A stretch of DNA of 64,000 bases from Adiantum capillus-veneris (Eukaryota > Streptophyta > Polypodiopsida > Polypodiales > Pteridaceae): NCBI GenBank assembly GCA_014529385.2, contig CM043944.1, forward strand, positions 68,075,895 through 68,139,894, read 5' to 3'. A program made the translations under genes and the position numbers. This document shows positions 42,029-52,249 of the stretch, piece by piece (position 1 is the first letter of the stretch; each line of letters starts with the position of its first letter). A model generated the notes under the pieces. That model saw nothing but the letters and a program-made list of their open reading frames with translations. It made no database searches and was not told the DNA's origin.

Positions 42029-43048
42029 TCATGTACTCTCCTCTGCCATATATGGTCCTGAAATAGTTCTTGTTGATGGTCTTGTCTTATCAACAACATG
42101 ACGAACATTCTCTTGCTCTTCATACTCATCTTCTATCATCAGTGGCTTTGGTTTATACCATGGTTCATGCTCACAAAATCTGACATCTCTACTGACATAC
42201 ACTTGTCTTGTCGTAGGATCATAGCACTTGTAACCTTTCTTTTCAACTGGGTAGCCCAAGAATATAGAATTCACTGCCTTTGGCTCCATCTTCTTTCTTG
42301 CTTCATTTGGCACATGAACATAGCCAACACATCCAAAACATTTCACGTAGGCAACTATTGGCTTGATCCCATAAAGTCTCTCATAAGGTGAAATTTCATG
42401 AATGGCAGCTGTTGGTGCTCGATTCATAATGTGTAATGCTGTATGAACTGCTTCAGCCCAATATGTTAATGGCATATTCATCTCATTCATCATGGCTCTT
42501 GCAATCTCTGCTATGACTCTATTGTTTCTCTCAGCAAATCCATTTTGTTGTGGTGTGTATCTGCAAGCAATCTGTCTTCTTATGCCTTGTTCACGTAAGT
42601 AATCATCAAAACTGTGTGACATGTACTCTCCCCCTCCATCTGTACGTAGGCATTTAATTTGACAACCATTCTCTTTCTCAACCTTAACTTTGAACTCCAA
42701 GAATACCTTAAATGCCTTTGACTTTGCCTTTAGAAAGTAAACCCATGTCATTCTGCTGTACTCATCCATGAATGTGATAAAGTATCGACAACCATTCGGT
42801 GTAGCATGATCACAAGGTCCCCAAATATCTGAATGAACAATTTCCAAAGGACTTTGGCTAATTCTCCCCCTCTTTGGAAATGGTAGATGAGATTGCTTTC
42901 CAAATTGACAAGCTTCACAAACATGATCAAAATTCAATTTGCCAAACTTTGGTAATCCGCGTACAATTTGATTTGATTGCATACATACCACTGTGTCAAG
43001 ATGGATCTCCAGCTTCCAATGATAACAAGAGACCTTTCTTTCTTCCAC
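42029..43048 (-). pseudogene. Copia-C integrase
   Basis: A 339-codon open segment with the zinc-binding CEACQFGKQ, then HSDIWGPCDHATPNG, LRTDGGGEYMSHSF and TPQQNGFAERNNR, which give the D, D and E of the catalytic core. The C-terminal region includes FGCVGYVHVP and FLGYPVEKKGYKCYDP. This piece is itself well preserved. A broken linker (42028-41831) joins it to RT. Confidence 0.9.
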
Positions 43049-44409
43049 GTGCCAATATCTTTCTTGGTCTGCCTTTTTGAAACTCCTCTATGAAGCAGCC
43101 ATAACGATTAAAACGGACTTTCAACCCTTGATCTGTCATCTGTCCAAATGATGCCAAATTCTTTGTGATTGAAGGCACATATAGAACATCTCCCAATGTG
43201 TTGTATGTCCCGTCTTTTTCTAGCAATGGAACTGAACCAGCATGTGTAATCCGATGCATAGTATCATCACCTATAGCGACAAACTCATCCTCTTCTAGCT
43301 TCTCTTTTTTGTCAAACCATTCACCATGATATGTCATATGATTTGTGGCACCACTATCTAAATACCAATCATCTGTATGATGTGGCTCCACCATGCTTCC
43401 AACAACATACTCCATAGGAAATAAATGTCCACTCGATCTATTGTCATATATATTTTGATCATGAGGATTGTATCAAGCAAAGTTTCCTCCATGTCTGCCA
43501 TAACCTCGGCCTCTTCCATTACGATCATGATTTTGATTTATCCTTTTGTAACATTCTCTTTCAAAGTGACCATAAATGCCACATCTGTTACAATATCCAT
43601 CTCTTTGAGGATGTACAAATCGTCCACCTCCACGTCCACGAGATCGGGCTCTCCCCTTGCCTCTTTGGCTATAATCATTGTAACTTTGACTTTGTTGGTT
43701 TTTCCATTGATCTCTTCCAGCATTGTTTCCACGACCATAGTTTCCTCTTCCACCTCTATTGTTTCCACGACCTCTAGAGTAAAAAACCTGATCTCTGGAA
43801 TTGTTATTTGATGTATTACTAACTCTTCAAAATCAGGCATGTGTCCTCGAACAGATGTAGATGTATCCAATGACTTGTATTCCGGTCCCAAACCATTCAA
43901 TGTCACTAAAACTAAGTCATCATCTGGAACTTCAACATTAATGCTCGCAAGATCTTCTTGTATTTGCTTTATCTCTGTCACATAATCTGATATGGATCTA
44001 TTTCCTCGCCATACACAGTGTAACCTTTGCTTCAAGTGAACTTTTCGTGGTTCTGTATTGGAGTTTTTCATTCTTGCTAGTATCCCCCATGCTTCCTTTG
44101 GAGATTGAGCCTTCTTCACATGTGGTATAAAGAAGTCACTAATGCATAGTGAAATCCAATGCATCACTTTCCTTGAGTTCTCAATCCACTTCTTGTAGCT
44201 TCTACTCTTGCTTGCCATGTTCTATGTGCTTCAACATTCTCTCTGTTTGGTTCCAAACCAACCTCGGGACACTCTTGTTCACCTGTAATGTAATCCCATA
44301 AACCTTTGCCCATGATAAAGTTCTCCATCCTGTAAGACCATATGCTGTAGTTCTCTCTGGTCAGCTTCTCTCCAACAATCTGTGTGACTTGAGTTGAACT
44401 TTCTGCCAT
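42996..44409 (-). pseudogene. Copia-C gag and protease
   Basis: Gag starts at ATG 44409 (MAESSTQVTQIVGEKL), with the Copia N-terminal block ENYSIWSYRME. After a frameshift near 44.2 kb comes the UBN2 helical region (KEAWGILARMKNSN...SDYVTEIKQIQEDLA). A zinc knuckle CNRCGIYGHFERECYK appears in another frame near 43.55-43.6 kb. The protease (43415-42996) has DDWYLDSGATNHMT. Several frameshifts separate the pieces. Confidence 0.85.
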
Positions 44410-45295
44410 CTTTACTCTCTCAATTTCTTCCAAAGGATTTTGACAAAATTTCTTCAGAGTTTCGTTTGTATTTGGAAAATATCTCAAGTGAAAATCTCAA
44501 CCAAAGTGCTCATAAACATTGACAGAAAATCTCTCACTGCCAAGGGAAAATACACTAACTCACTTTGCCACAGACTGACTCAATACTATGCATAAATACT
44601 CTAAAACAATGTCACATGGACCTGTATGCAAATGCAATCCATACGCTATTTTGTAACACATATCCATACATCCACCTTCTTCCCATAGTCGTAAACGACA
44701 TATAAGGTCTTTCGCGGGGCCAGTCGGGGGTTCGCTCCAGTACCTAATTCACCTTGCCAAGGTACCAAAGCTCCCAAGGAAAGGCTTCAAGAAACCTCAC
44801 TCGAACCTCACAAAGGCTATAGTTTTCCAAAATACATTAATCGCATATCCATACATAACCACAAAGTACTCAATCTGACAATATAACTGTCTCAACTTCT
44901 TTTCACAACCTTTCTTACATAGGCGACTGTCCATAACGGACCCACGACAACCAAACATAATCTGTGATAACACAATATCATGATGCAAAAGCTCTATGTT
45001 GTTCTCCAAAACCTGTGTAAATGCTGAATTCTTCACCTGTAACTTGTAAATCTACTGCCGAGTGCAAAACTAGAAATCTCCTATGCTTGTGTGAGTTGGC
45101 TGCTTGCTACAGAAAATTGCAGATTTTTTCACATTTGAGTATTTCAATGCGTCCAGAATTCCCAAAAACATAAAGATAGACTCCTGGATCATTGTATTCC
45201 GAGTTGGGGTGAGGGAGTTATGACCAAAAAACCTCTCTTTTTGTTGTTTTCCAGAGCTGTGGAAATCTGTGTATTGACTGTAGCTCCATAAACCT
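44410..45295 (-). other. Copia-C leader
   Basis: About 890 bp of non-coding sequence between the primer site and gag. No gene motif seen. Confidence 0.6.
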
Positions 45296-45308
45296 GGCTC
45301 TGATACCA
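45296..45308 (-). promoter_or_regulatory. Copia-C primer-binding site (tRNA-iMet type)
   Basis: The minus strand reads TGGTATCAGAGCC, the standard initiator-Met primer site of plant Copia elements, 3 nt inside the 5' LTR. Confidence 0.9.
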
Positions 45309-45311
45309 CTT

Positions 45312-45547
45312 TGTAGAGTGCGCAGGTGATGGAGAAGGTAGGAAAGAAGACTATGCACACACACCAACACACATCGAGACACACACACACACACACAATC
45401 GTTACCCTGCAGCAGCAACCATTCAACGTGTTGCTCTTCTCTTCATCTCTTTGAACTATTATCCAAAGTATATTTACAACATAGTATAGTCAGTGTCCGG
45501 CTGCCCATAGCACAATGGACATATTCTTTAACATCTATTCTTTAACA
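45312..45547 (-). repeat. Copia-C 5' LTR
   Basis: 236 bp, TGTAGAG...TTTAACA, followed inward by the primer site. Confidence 0.9.
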
Positions 45548-46687
45548 GCAACTATGGTATTTTAAGTATATTTTGGTTGTAGTCTCCCCACGCCTATGGT
45601 ATATGTGGTCATAACCCCAATCCTGTACCATCTTTAATTGTCTCATGAACGGTCTTCCCAAGATGACCTCGTAATTGTTCTTTTTGCCAAAATCAACTAC
45701 TGCAAATGTATGCTCATACTCGAATCTGCAAGAGGTGACAATTACCTTTTCTAAAAGTCCTAGAGGCTTTTCCATGAACCCATATGCTAGTTGTAATTTC
45801 ATTCTGGTTGCTCTCAAAGCCGATTTTCCCCATTTTTTTCAGATTTCTTTGGTGGCGATAGCGACTCCCCCTTCATTGGATACTACTACCTGAAATTCTA
45901 CTGGTAGTGTGGTATTTCCATATTCTCCCTCACAATATTCTCCAACCTTGTTTAAAGGTACAGGCGTAGTGTTCAGTTGAGGCTTGTCCAATTCTCTGAT
46001 CCCTTCTTGAATCTTCCAGGTAGGGTCTTTTACTCCAAATTTTTCTAAGAATTTGCCTACGGTGGTCCACATGTTTGGTCGTAACCTCAGGAGTTTGGCT
46101 AACGTGATTGTGCATGGCACAAGGGTGGACAATAACTCAATTAAACCTTGTGAATCCATGACTCTGTTGGGAGAAAGTCTTTGAGATGGTATTGCTCTCA
46201 CTTCAGACTTAGCTTCACACTCCCATAGAAACGAGGGTAGAGTTTTTAGCGAGTTAGGTTGGCTATGCCCCGAGCTAATTGACCCTTGGTCCCCCCCTTG
46301 TGGATGCATATGAAAGTTCATTTGTGATCTTGCTTTAAATTCTTCAATGTGAGGTAATATCTCATTTTTCTCCTTCTCAGCGCGATTTAGTTGGTAGTTT
46401 ACCCCATTAGCTTCATTTGCTTCCCAGATTTGCTTCCACAAGTCATCTAGATTGTCACACTCTTTACCCATCCCCGCTAATTTTTTGGGTTGGAAACTAT
46501 CAAATGTCTCATCTGTTGTATTTGACACTATGATAGGTTCCCACTTAGACTCTTAAGCAGTAGTGAGTCCCTCCTCTGTGTCAGCTTGTTTCTCTAGAGT
46601 TGGTGTGATACGGGTTGGAGCTGGCACCTCGTGCAACCTTGTAGGTTTACTAGGTGCGTTTTCTATCAAGGATTGGGATATGTCAAT
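45548..46687 (-). pseudogene. Gypsy-1 gag end and protease-like domain
   Basis: The frame 46528-45839 continues after one shift to 45548. It ends in a retropepsin-like fold: VVSNEGGVAIATKEI, then FEYEHTFAVVDFG, then NYEVILGRPFMRQLKMVQDW. The ILGRPFMR block matches the TR-GAG-like ORF1 (MILGRPFMREA), and VAIATKEI aligns with VSIVTKDC. At the position of the catalytic Asp (DGGAG in ORF1) this copy reads SNEGG. The domain therefore lacks its active-site residue at the canonical place before RT. Upstream are gag-derived charged sequences with an in-frame stop near 46556. Confidence 0.7.
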
Positions 46688-47854
46688 GCTACAACCGGAA
46701 GCATGGCTGAACTGCAACATACTGGAAAATAGCACATAACAAGACATAAACGACTAAATCTACGTACCTGCCGACTCGCATAGCACATAACCATGAGTAT
46801 GCAAACAGAGAGAGATAGAGCGAGCGAGAACGTGCAAGCGTACCTCCTAGAGTGGAGTGCTACGCCTGGCACGGTGAGAGAGGAAAGAAGAGAGGAGAGA
46901 AGAATGAGACGAACACTGGGTGCAATCTCCCCCCGTGCAAGAGTGACCATGTCCCTCTTGCACGTATTTAATTTATAGAAAAGTTCATGCTCAAAACTGA
47001 GTTACATCCAGTTCACACTTGGGCATAAAATAGTCATGGCTCATAAAGAGCTCAATGTAGCAAATAATAGCTGTCTACATCTCAACTTATAACTAAACCA
47101 TAAAATACTAAGGGTTTCCACGAAATCCAATGGTGGCAGTTTTATTTCCAATAACTGCTATCGCCTTATTGTCCAACACGTGCCAATCACTGATCTCCTC
47201 ACACAACACCCAACAAGTAATCATATTCCCAAATCAACATTGCAATGCTTCATCAAAATATCAAATATTTCATAAATATATCATCAAAATACCAATTCCA
47301 TTACATACCCCGGGGTTTGAAAGACAATTTTCCTCAATTGTTACCAAAACCAAAGTAGCAACAGTGGTGGCTAGCCACTAGTTGAGTGGTCTAGTAATTG
47401 GTGTTGCCAAAAGCGGCGGATCTATAACAATGGGTGTGCTTCCTAAATCGGTGTATCTGCACTAATTCTGCCTAAATCGGCGGATCTGCATTTTGAATTC
47501 GTGTTGCCTAAATCGGTGAATCTACACTAGTGCTGCCTAAAACAACGGATCTACACTTGGAAACTTCGTGTTGCCATCTCTAAGCAAGAGCACACACACC
47601 TTAAACTCTTCTTACAATCTCGCTGATGGCGTTCCTACACACTCGTACGCGATGAAGTAACTCCATCAAACAACACAACAACCGCATCGTCGAATTTATT
47701 CAACGAAAATTCTCAACTCCGGAACACGATTTGCAACAAATCAATTTGGCTATTAATTTTCCCCCTCGTGATGGAGACGAACGGCGCCAGTAACCCTTCC
47801 GATTGGACCACCGATCCAGTATGTTGCAGGGCAGCCATGCTTTCGGTTGTAGTA
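46688..47854. mobile_element. 1.17-kb inverted-repeat (TIR) element
   Basis: Arms of about 40 bp at 46688-46726 (GCTACAACCGGAAGCATGGC...) and 47815-47854 are inverted copies of each other with a few mismatches. The outer flanks share the 6-bp direct repeat GTCAAT (46682-46687 and 47855-47860). The interior has no coding region and holds a minisatellite. Terminal inverted repeats plus a short target duplication suggest a non-autonomous DNA transposon. The tips do not match a superfamily I can name with confidence. It lies within the Gypsy-1 gag region. Confidence 0.55.
47395..47582. repeat. Minisatellite, ~30-38-bp units
   Basis: Five to six degenerate copies of GTGNTGCCTAAATCGGCGGATCTGCACT-like units, starting at GGTGTTGCC (about 47400). 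It lies inside the TIR element. Confidence 0.75.
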
Positions 47855-47860
47855 GTCAAT

Positions 47861-48924
47861 CATCTTCCAAACTTTGTTTTCCTAGTTCCATATATGGATA
47901 AGTCATCCATCTTTGCTCTTGGTTTTGGTTGTTTTTGAGTCTGGCTTTGTATGCTTTTAAAAGTGCGTCAAGCTACTCATTTACTTTTCTACCGGTATTG
48001 ATCCTCCTGATCCTTCACTTTTGGGTTTCACTATTTCCTTAGGCCCTACGGTTGCAGCAGTGTGTGAACTTAAACTAGTTAGATCCTCTAATCGTTCCAA
48101 TCTATCCTTTGTGTGTTTTAGCTCCTCGGATAGAGCAGTTTACTCTCGTTCCTTCCTGGATTTCATACGAGCCTTTCTAGTTTTCCAAGTGCTTCGTTGA
48201 TTTTTCATTTCTACACTAGGGGCATTGGTCTTTGGATCTTCAATTATGGGTTCGTTTGTCCTTCTTTTGTGCCCGTGTGACTACCTGAATAGGTATTACT
48301 GTTTCATTTTTTGATCCCCCACTGGATGGCACTGCTTCCAGCATGTTTAAAGTAGTTTTTGCTCCTTTGCTCGGACTCTTACGCCATTCAGGAATCAAGT
48401 GAGTAATTCCAAATTTGGTGCAATACACATTGACTCTAATGATTTCATCATGAGGACAATCCCTTAGCTAGTGATCTCCGCCACACTTGTAGCAGGGTCC
48501 CTTAGGCTGTTGCTCCTTGAGCTCCTCTCTATTGGTAAGCATGCCTCTGTGCGCCCATGCCTCCGTTGGTTATGAACAACAGTGTTCGTTCATCCAAGTT
48601 GTATCTTCCTTCTCCTACAGCCTGGGCAGCTGTTGGTGGTCTCGTACATCCAATCATGCTCCAAGGTTCTTGCGTCTTAGGTTCTTCAGGTGGATAATAG
48701 ATAGGATTTTCTGCATATCCATTGGGAATTTTGTAATATGCATGCATGGGTACCAAAGCCTTCTCTTCTAGTTTCTTTAGCATTGGTACATACCTTATGC
48801 CGACTGGTCTTACTCCTGGTAGGGGTGGTTGTTGCCCCAATACTGGTTGTGGTCTTTCAACTCCTATAGGTCCAGGTAGGTTACATGCTTGATACTGAGG
48901 CATTGGTGGGGTTTGAGGAGATTT
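47861..48924 (-). pseudogene. Gypsy-1 gag, zinc-knuckle part
   Basis: Minus-strand pieces: a 124-codon Pro-rich frame (48903-48529), then a zinc knuckle CYKCGGDH*LRDCP with an internal stop (about 48460-48510). Next is a second, degenerate knuckle region YCTKFGITHLIPEWRKSPS that aligns with the CNRCGIDHLIAQC region of the TR-GAG-like ORF1. A charged tail follows with stops down to the TIR element. This kinship with ORF1 links the two elements. The 5' part of gag is cut off by Copia-D at 48925. Confidence 0.7.
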
Positions 48925-49069
48925 TGTTGGAGCTGTATATGGCTCACTCTACTCAACTTGGGCTCACCTATATATTTGTATCTTGTCCTCAATATGAATC
49001 AGTCTTTGGGAGCGTATATGGTGTGTCTCTTGTCTCGTCTCTCTCTCTCTTTATCTCTACATCTCAACA
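48925..49069 (+). repeat. Copia-D 5' LTR (145 bp)
   Basis: TGTTGGAGCTGTATATGG...CTCAACA. It contains TATATATTTGTATC and a CT run, and is matched by 63858-64000. Confidence 0.92.
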
Positions 49070-49083
49070 TGGTATCAGAGCGG
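49070..49083 (+). promoter_or_regulatory. Copia-D primer-binding site (tRNA-iMet type)
   Basis: TGGTATCAGAGCGG directly after the LTR; an exact match to the common plant Copia primer site. Confidence 0.92.
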
Positions 49084-49900
49084 TAACAATCACGCGCCGA
49101 TACAATTCATTGTGACAAAACAGTATGTGTATGCGATTCGCACGTAAGATTCAAAATTGCTACAAATTTTATTTTTTGAGCGTTGATTCTTGTTAACTAT
49201 GGTTGTTTTGTGTTAAGAAGAATATGATTAGTTTTTTGTGTGGTGTTTATTGCTAATCGAGCTAATCGTTGATTACGTTTTCTTGTTGATGACACCCTGA
49301 AATTCATCTCAATTTTTGGGGTTCTTCTCCTCAAAATTTGGAGAAACGGGAAAAGCGCAATGGAGTGTAGCACAATGACACTTTTCATCCAAAACTTGTT
49401 TGTCTCCTCGAGCTCTTCGATTTGAGTTCTAGGTTTGTGTCAATCGGAGTTCGCAGAAGAAAGTTATGTTGTTTTTACTGCTGAGGGCGAGCTTTTTGAA
49501 ATGGGGCCTCTAAACCCAAACCAATGGGCCTACCCTCAAAAAATGTTCGTAAAGAGGTACGCACACTACTTGGGGCACCACCTTCTTTTGGGAGTGGAGA
49601 AGGAAACCAATCAAAATAACACTTGCACTCACCCACTCAAGCAACACACTTTGAAAACTCCCTTACTCTATATACACTTTGGACACTTGAACACCATCAA
49701 CGATTATGCAACCCAATGCCGTGCATCAAAATAAAATATGCAATTTGTGGAATAGCATTCACCTTCTCCCCATAATACATCCAAACTCTTCCTCTCTCAA
49801 GCACTCATCAAAAAATCATGCGCACAAGACTTGCCTCTCAAACACACAAGAGAATCACTTACATCAAACTAACACACTTTGCATAGAGAGCTCAGCTCCA
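49084..49900 (+). other. Copia-D leader, left part
   Basis: Non-coding DNA. A 99-codon plus-strand frame (49435-49734) has no recognised domain. The exact junction with Gypsy-2 is uncertain by about 10 bp. Confidence 0.55.
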
Positions 49901-51543
49901 TCTATGCAATGCCGTGACACAAATAAAATCACCATGAGAGGTAGCCACATGCATATGTAATGAAGCAAAAGAGATTTGGAGTGAGAAATTTCTTTAGACC
50001 AATTGAATAAGTGTGGAGAAACAAACCAATGGTAAATTGAGAATAGAACACTTACTTGATTTCTCGCACACCTTTTAAGGGGAGGACAGACGCTGGCTAA
50101 CCATCACGAATTGTGACACTTGAAAGTTTTGAAGATGATTTCATGATCATTAACATAACCATGAGAGAGATCATGATGTATTTACAAGTTATTGAGGTGC
50201 TACAAATGATTTATTGGGTTGATGGAGTAAGAGATTGTAGAATGGAAAGAGTGGAGAATAGAGTTGCACTTCCTCCAAAGAGGAGGGTTAGGAGAGAGGA
50301 TGTGAAAGAGGGAGAGTTGGGGTTTTCTCTACTATTGATCAAGAAACAACATGAATTTGAAAATATAGGTGTGTGTCCTTGAGTCTCTCCAAGGGGGGCT
50401 ATTTATAGTTGTGTAGGAGTGGGATTATGCTACACTTAATTAGAGTAAGTGATTAGACCTAATTAAGTTTCCTTTGACCACTCATTGAATATTGTACATA
50501 AAAGGGACTATTTATTCACCAAAAATGTCATTTTAGACCGTGAAGGCTCCATAGGGGTGCATAATGTAGGTGGGCCCCACCATGAGGCCCTACGGGTGGC
50601 TCCTACGGGGTATCTGAACTTGTCTGTCTTGGCATTTAGAAAGCATCTTTAGGTTGGTCCCATCACATGCAAGTGACCTTGAACACTCATTGCTCTTCTA
50701 GAAGATGAGTAGGGGAAAAATAAGATCTCACCCTCTTGATTTACTTGATTTACAGCTCCCTTTTCCTGCGAGTCTGACAGATTTACACTATTTTGACCAT
50801 AACTTTTTACCTGTAGCTCGGAATGACATGCTTTAAAAGGAAACATTGACCTTCTCAACATGTTTGATATGAATTTGGACTATTCTTCGTGCCCATGCAC
50901 CAAGGAATTCGGTTTGGAAGGTCCACACTAGACTAGGGAACCTTTTACTTCCAAGTCTTCTTGTATGGGCCCTTTGCTTGTATGCATCCAAGGGGAATCA
51001 TGCTTTTTCAAAAGGCTATGATGCTTAAACAAATAGAGGAGGGCCCAATATTATTTGTTCCAGAAAAGAATATACAATTGGAGTCTTTTTGAAAGGAGAG
51101 AAACTATATGTATATTCTTAAGAGATATTGGGCCACCTATGTAGGGGGCATAGAAGACTTGTAGAGAGGGACTCTAATCTTTGGTAAAGACAAGTGGAGA
51201 GTTGATTTCCATGGGAATTTATCTATTAGGGATGGAAGATGGATATATTATTTTTCTACTACTAATTCACAAGAGGTAAGAAAGTTTGGCGGGATATAGT
51301 TGGTTATTGTATGCTTATTCTATTTACAAAGCAAAACAGAAAAGGGTGGTAGTATAAATATATGACTAAGGTGACATTTTTGGGAAGAGTATAATGTATG
51401 TGTCGCCACAAAGGTTAAACGAAGAGGGGGAATTTACTCTAGATAACTTAATAGCGTAGAAAAATATATACACATATGAGGAAGAGGACGTTGAGTAGGC
51501 TGACAAATGTTGCAAAAAGATGGTTACCATTTTATGCCACTCA
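49901..51543 (-). repeat. Gypsy-2 3' LTR
   Basis: 1643 bp, paired with 57482-59123. An 89-codon frame at 50113-50382 recurs in the other LTR but shows no domain. The minus-strand TATA box TATAAATAG is at about 50400-50409. Confidence 0.9.
50400..50409 (-). promoter_or_regulatory. Gypsy-2 LTR TATA box
   Basis: The minus strand reads CTATAAATAG in a C-rich context. The same box occurs in the 5' LTR at about 57980-57989, where it would drive the element. Confidence 0.6.
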
Positions 51544-52249
51544 TATTAGCCCTCCCCCAAGCCTAGAGATATTCATTTCTTTAGGAGGACGGTGTTGCTT
51601 CTTTTTCTTCTTTTTTTTTTCTTTTTTTTTGTCATTTTTCCTTTTTCACTTTTTTTTTTTTTTCAATAGGAGGAGTGTCATGTACTGTTTTACTCCATTA
51701 GACCTGCTTTTCATTACCTCAATCCCATAAATCGGAGATGGGAGGGTTGCCTTGGGTATGTTCAGATTCCAAGGTTGGTTCTTCTTTGCACATCAAAGAT
51801 TTAAAAATAGGTGGAGCATTTGCCAAGCCGAAGGGAGCCATGTCAATTTGGAGCTTAGACGATGTAGGCAGATGACTGCCTATCAACGGATTGATACGTT
51901 GAAAGTAGGGCTTTAATCTCCGTCCATTGACTCTGGTCTTGTGGAGTTTTCCTGATAAATCTTCTAATCTGTAACTACCATTCCCAAACTTTGTTTTTAT
52001 CATGAAAGGTCCCTCCCATCTTTGCAAAAACTTTTTGTCAAGTCGAGTATCAAGTCAGTTATCATAGCGAAGAACCAACATACCTTCCTTCAATCCTTTC
52101 CCCTTGAGCTTCTTGTTGATTTTATCCCTCTGGCTTGTCGCTTTGGTGATGTAGTGATCAATGGACTCTTCTCTATCTAGCTCAAGTCGTTGGAGATCTA
52201 ATATCCTTTCATGTAGAACCTCTTTTGGTTTTTTTTGCCACTCTTGCAA
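51544..52249 (-). pseudogene. Gypsy-2 integrase C-terminal extension
   Basis: The frame moves here from the main pol ORF by a one-nucleotide shift near 52250. It reads LQEWQKKPKEVLHERI, KGLKEGMLVLRYDN, a single TGA, then RWEGPFMIKTKFGNGSYRLED and TRVNGRRLKPYF. This is the GPF/GPY-type DNA-binding end of a Gypsy integrase. The TGA is where Arg (CGA) would be expected. A stretch of A-rich minus-strand DNA (51595-51664) and the polypurine tract follow. Confidence 0.8.

Larger units (their letters stand above)
39939..45547 (-). mobile_element. Copia-C: Ty1/Copia retrotransposon nested in Gypsy-1
   Basis: LTRs at 39939-40180 (242 bp) and 45312-45547 (236 bp), both TGTAGAGTGCGCAGG...TTTAACA with a CA microsatellite. 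On the minus strand the primer site TGGTATCAGAGCC (45296-45308) follows the 5' LTR after 3 nt, and the polypurine tract GCTTGAGGGGGAG (40181-40193) precedes the 3' LTR. Flanks are GTAAT (39934-39938) and GCAAC (45548-45552), which differ by two transitions and could both derive from one GTAAC duplication. Gag and all pol domains are recognisable but broken. Confidence 0.92.
34590..48924 (-). mobile_element. Gypsy-1: decayed Ty3/Gypsy element with post-integrase protease
   Basis: Coding order on the minus strand: gag with zinc knuckle (about 48.9-47.86 kb), gag/protease-like linker (46.68-45.55 kb), linker (39.9-39.0 kb), RT (38.85-38.0), RNase H (38.07-37.59), integrase with two HHCC-like segments (37.59-36.0), then a retropepsin (35.96-35.52). 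Numerous stops and frameshifts show it is dead. It is interrupted by Copia-C at 39939-45547 and by an inverted-repeat element at 46688-47854, and its 5' part is cut off by Copia-D at 48925. Its 5' LTR would lie to the right of the window. Confidence 0.8.

Noticed and set aside
49590-49900. Possible extension of the Gypsy-2 LTR to the left
   Set aside because: No matching sequence precedes the right LTR at 57482, so I assign it to the Copia-D leader.
50113-50382. 89-codon frame, repeated at 57694-57963
   Set aside because: It recurs only because it lies in the two LTRs of Gypsy-2; no domain seen.
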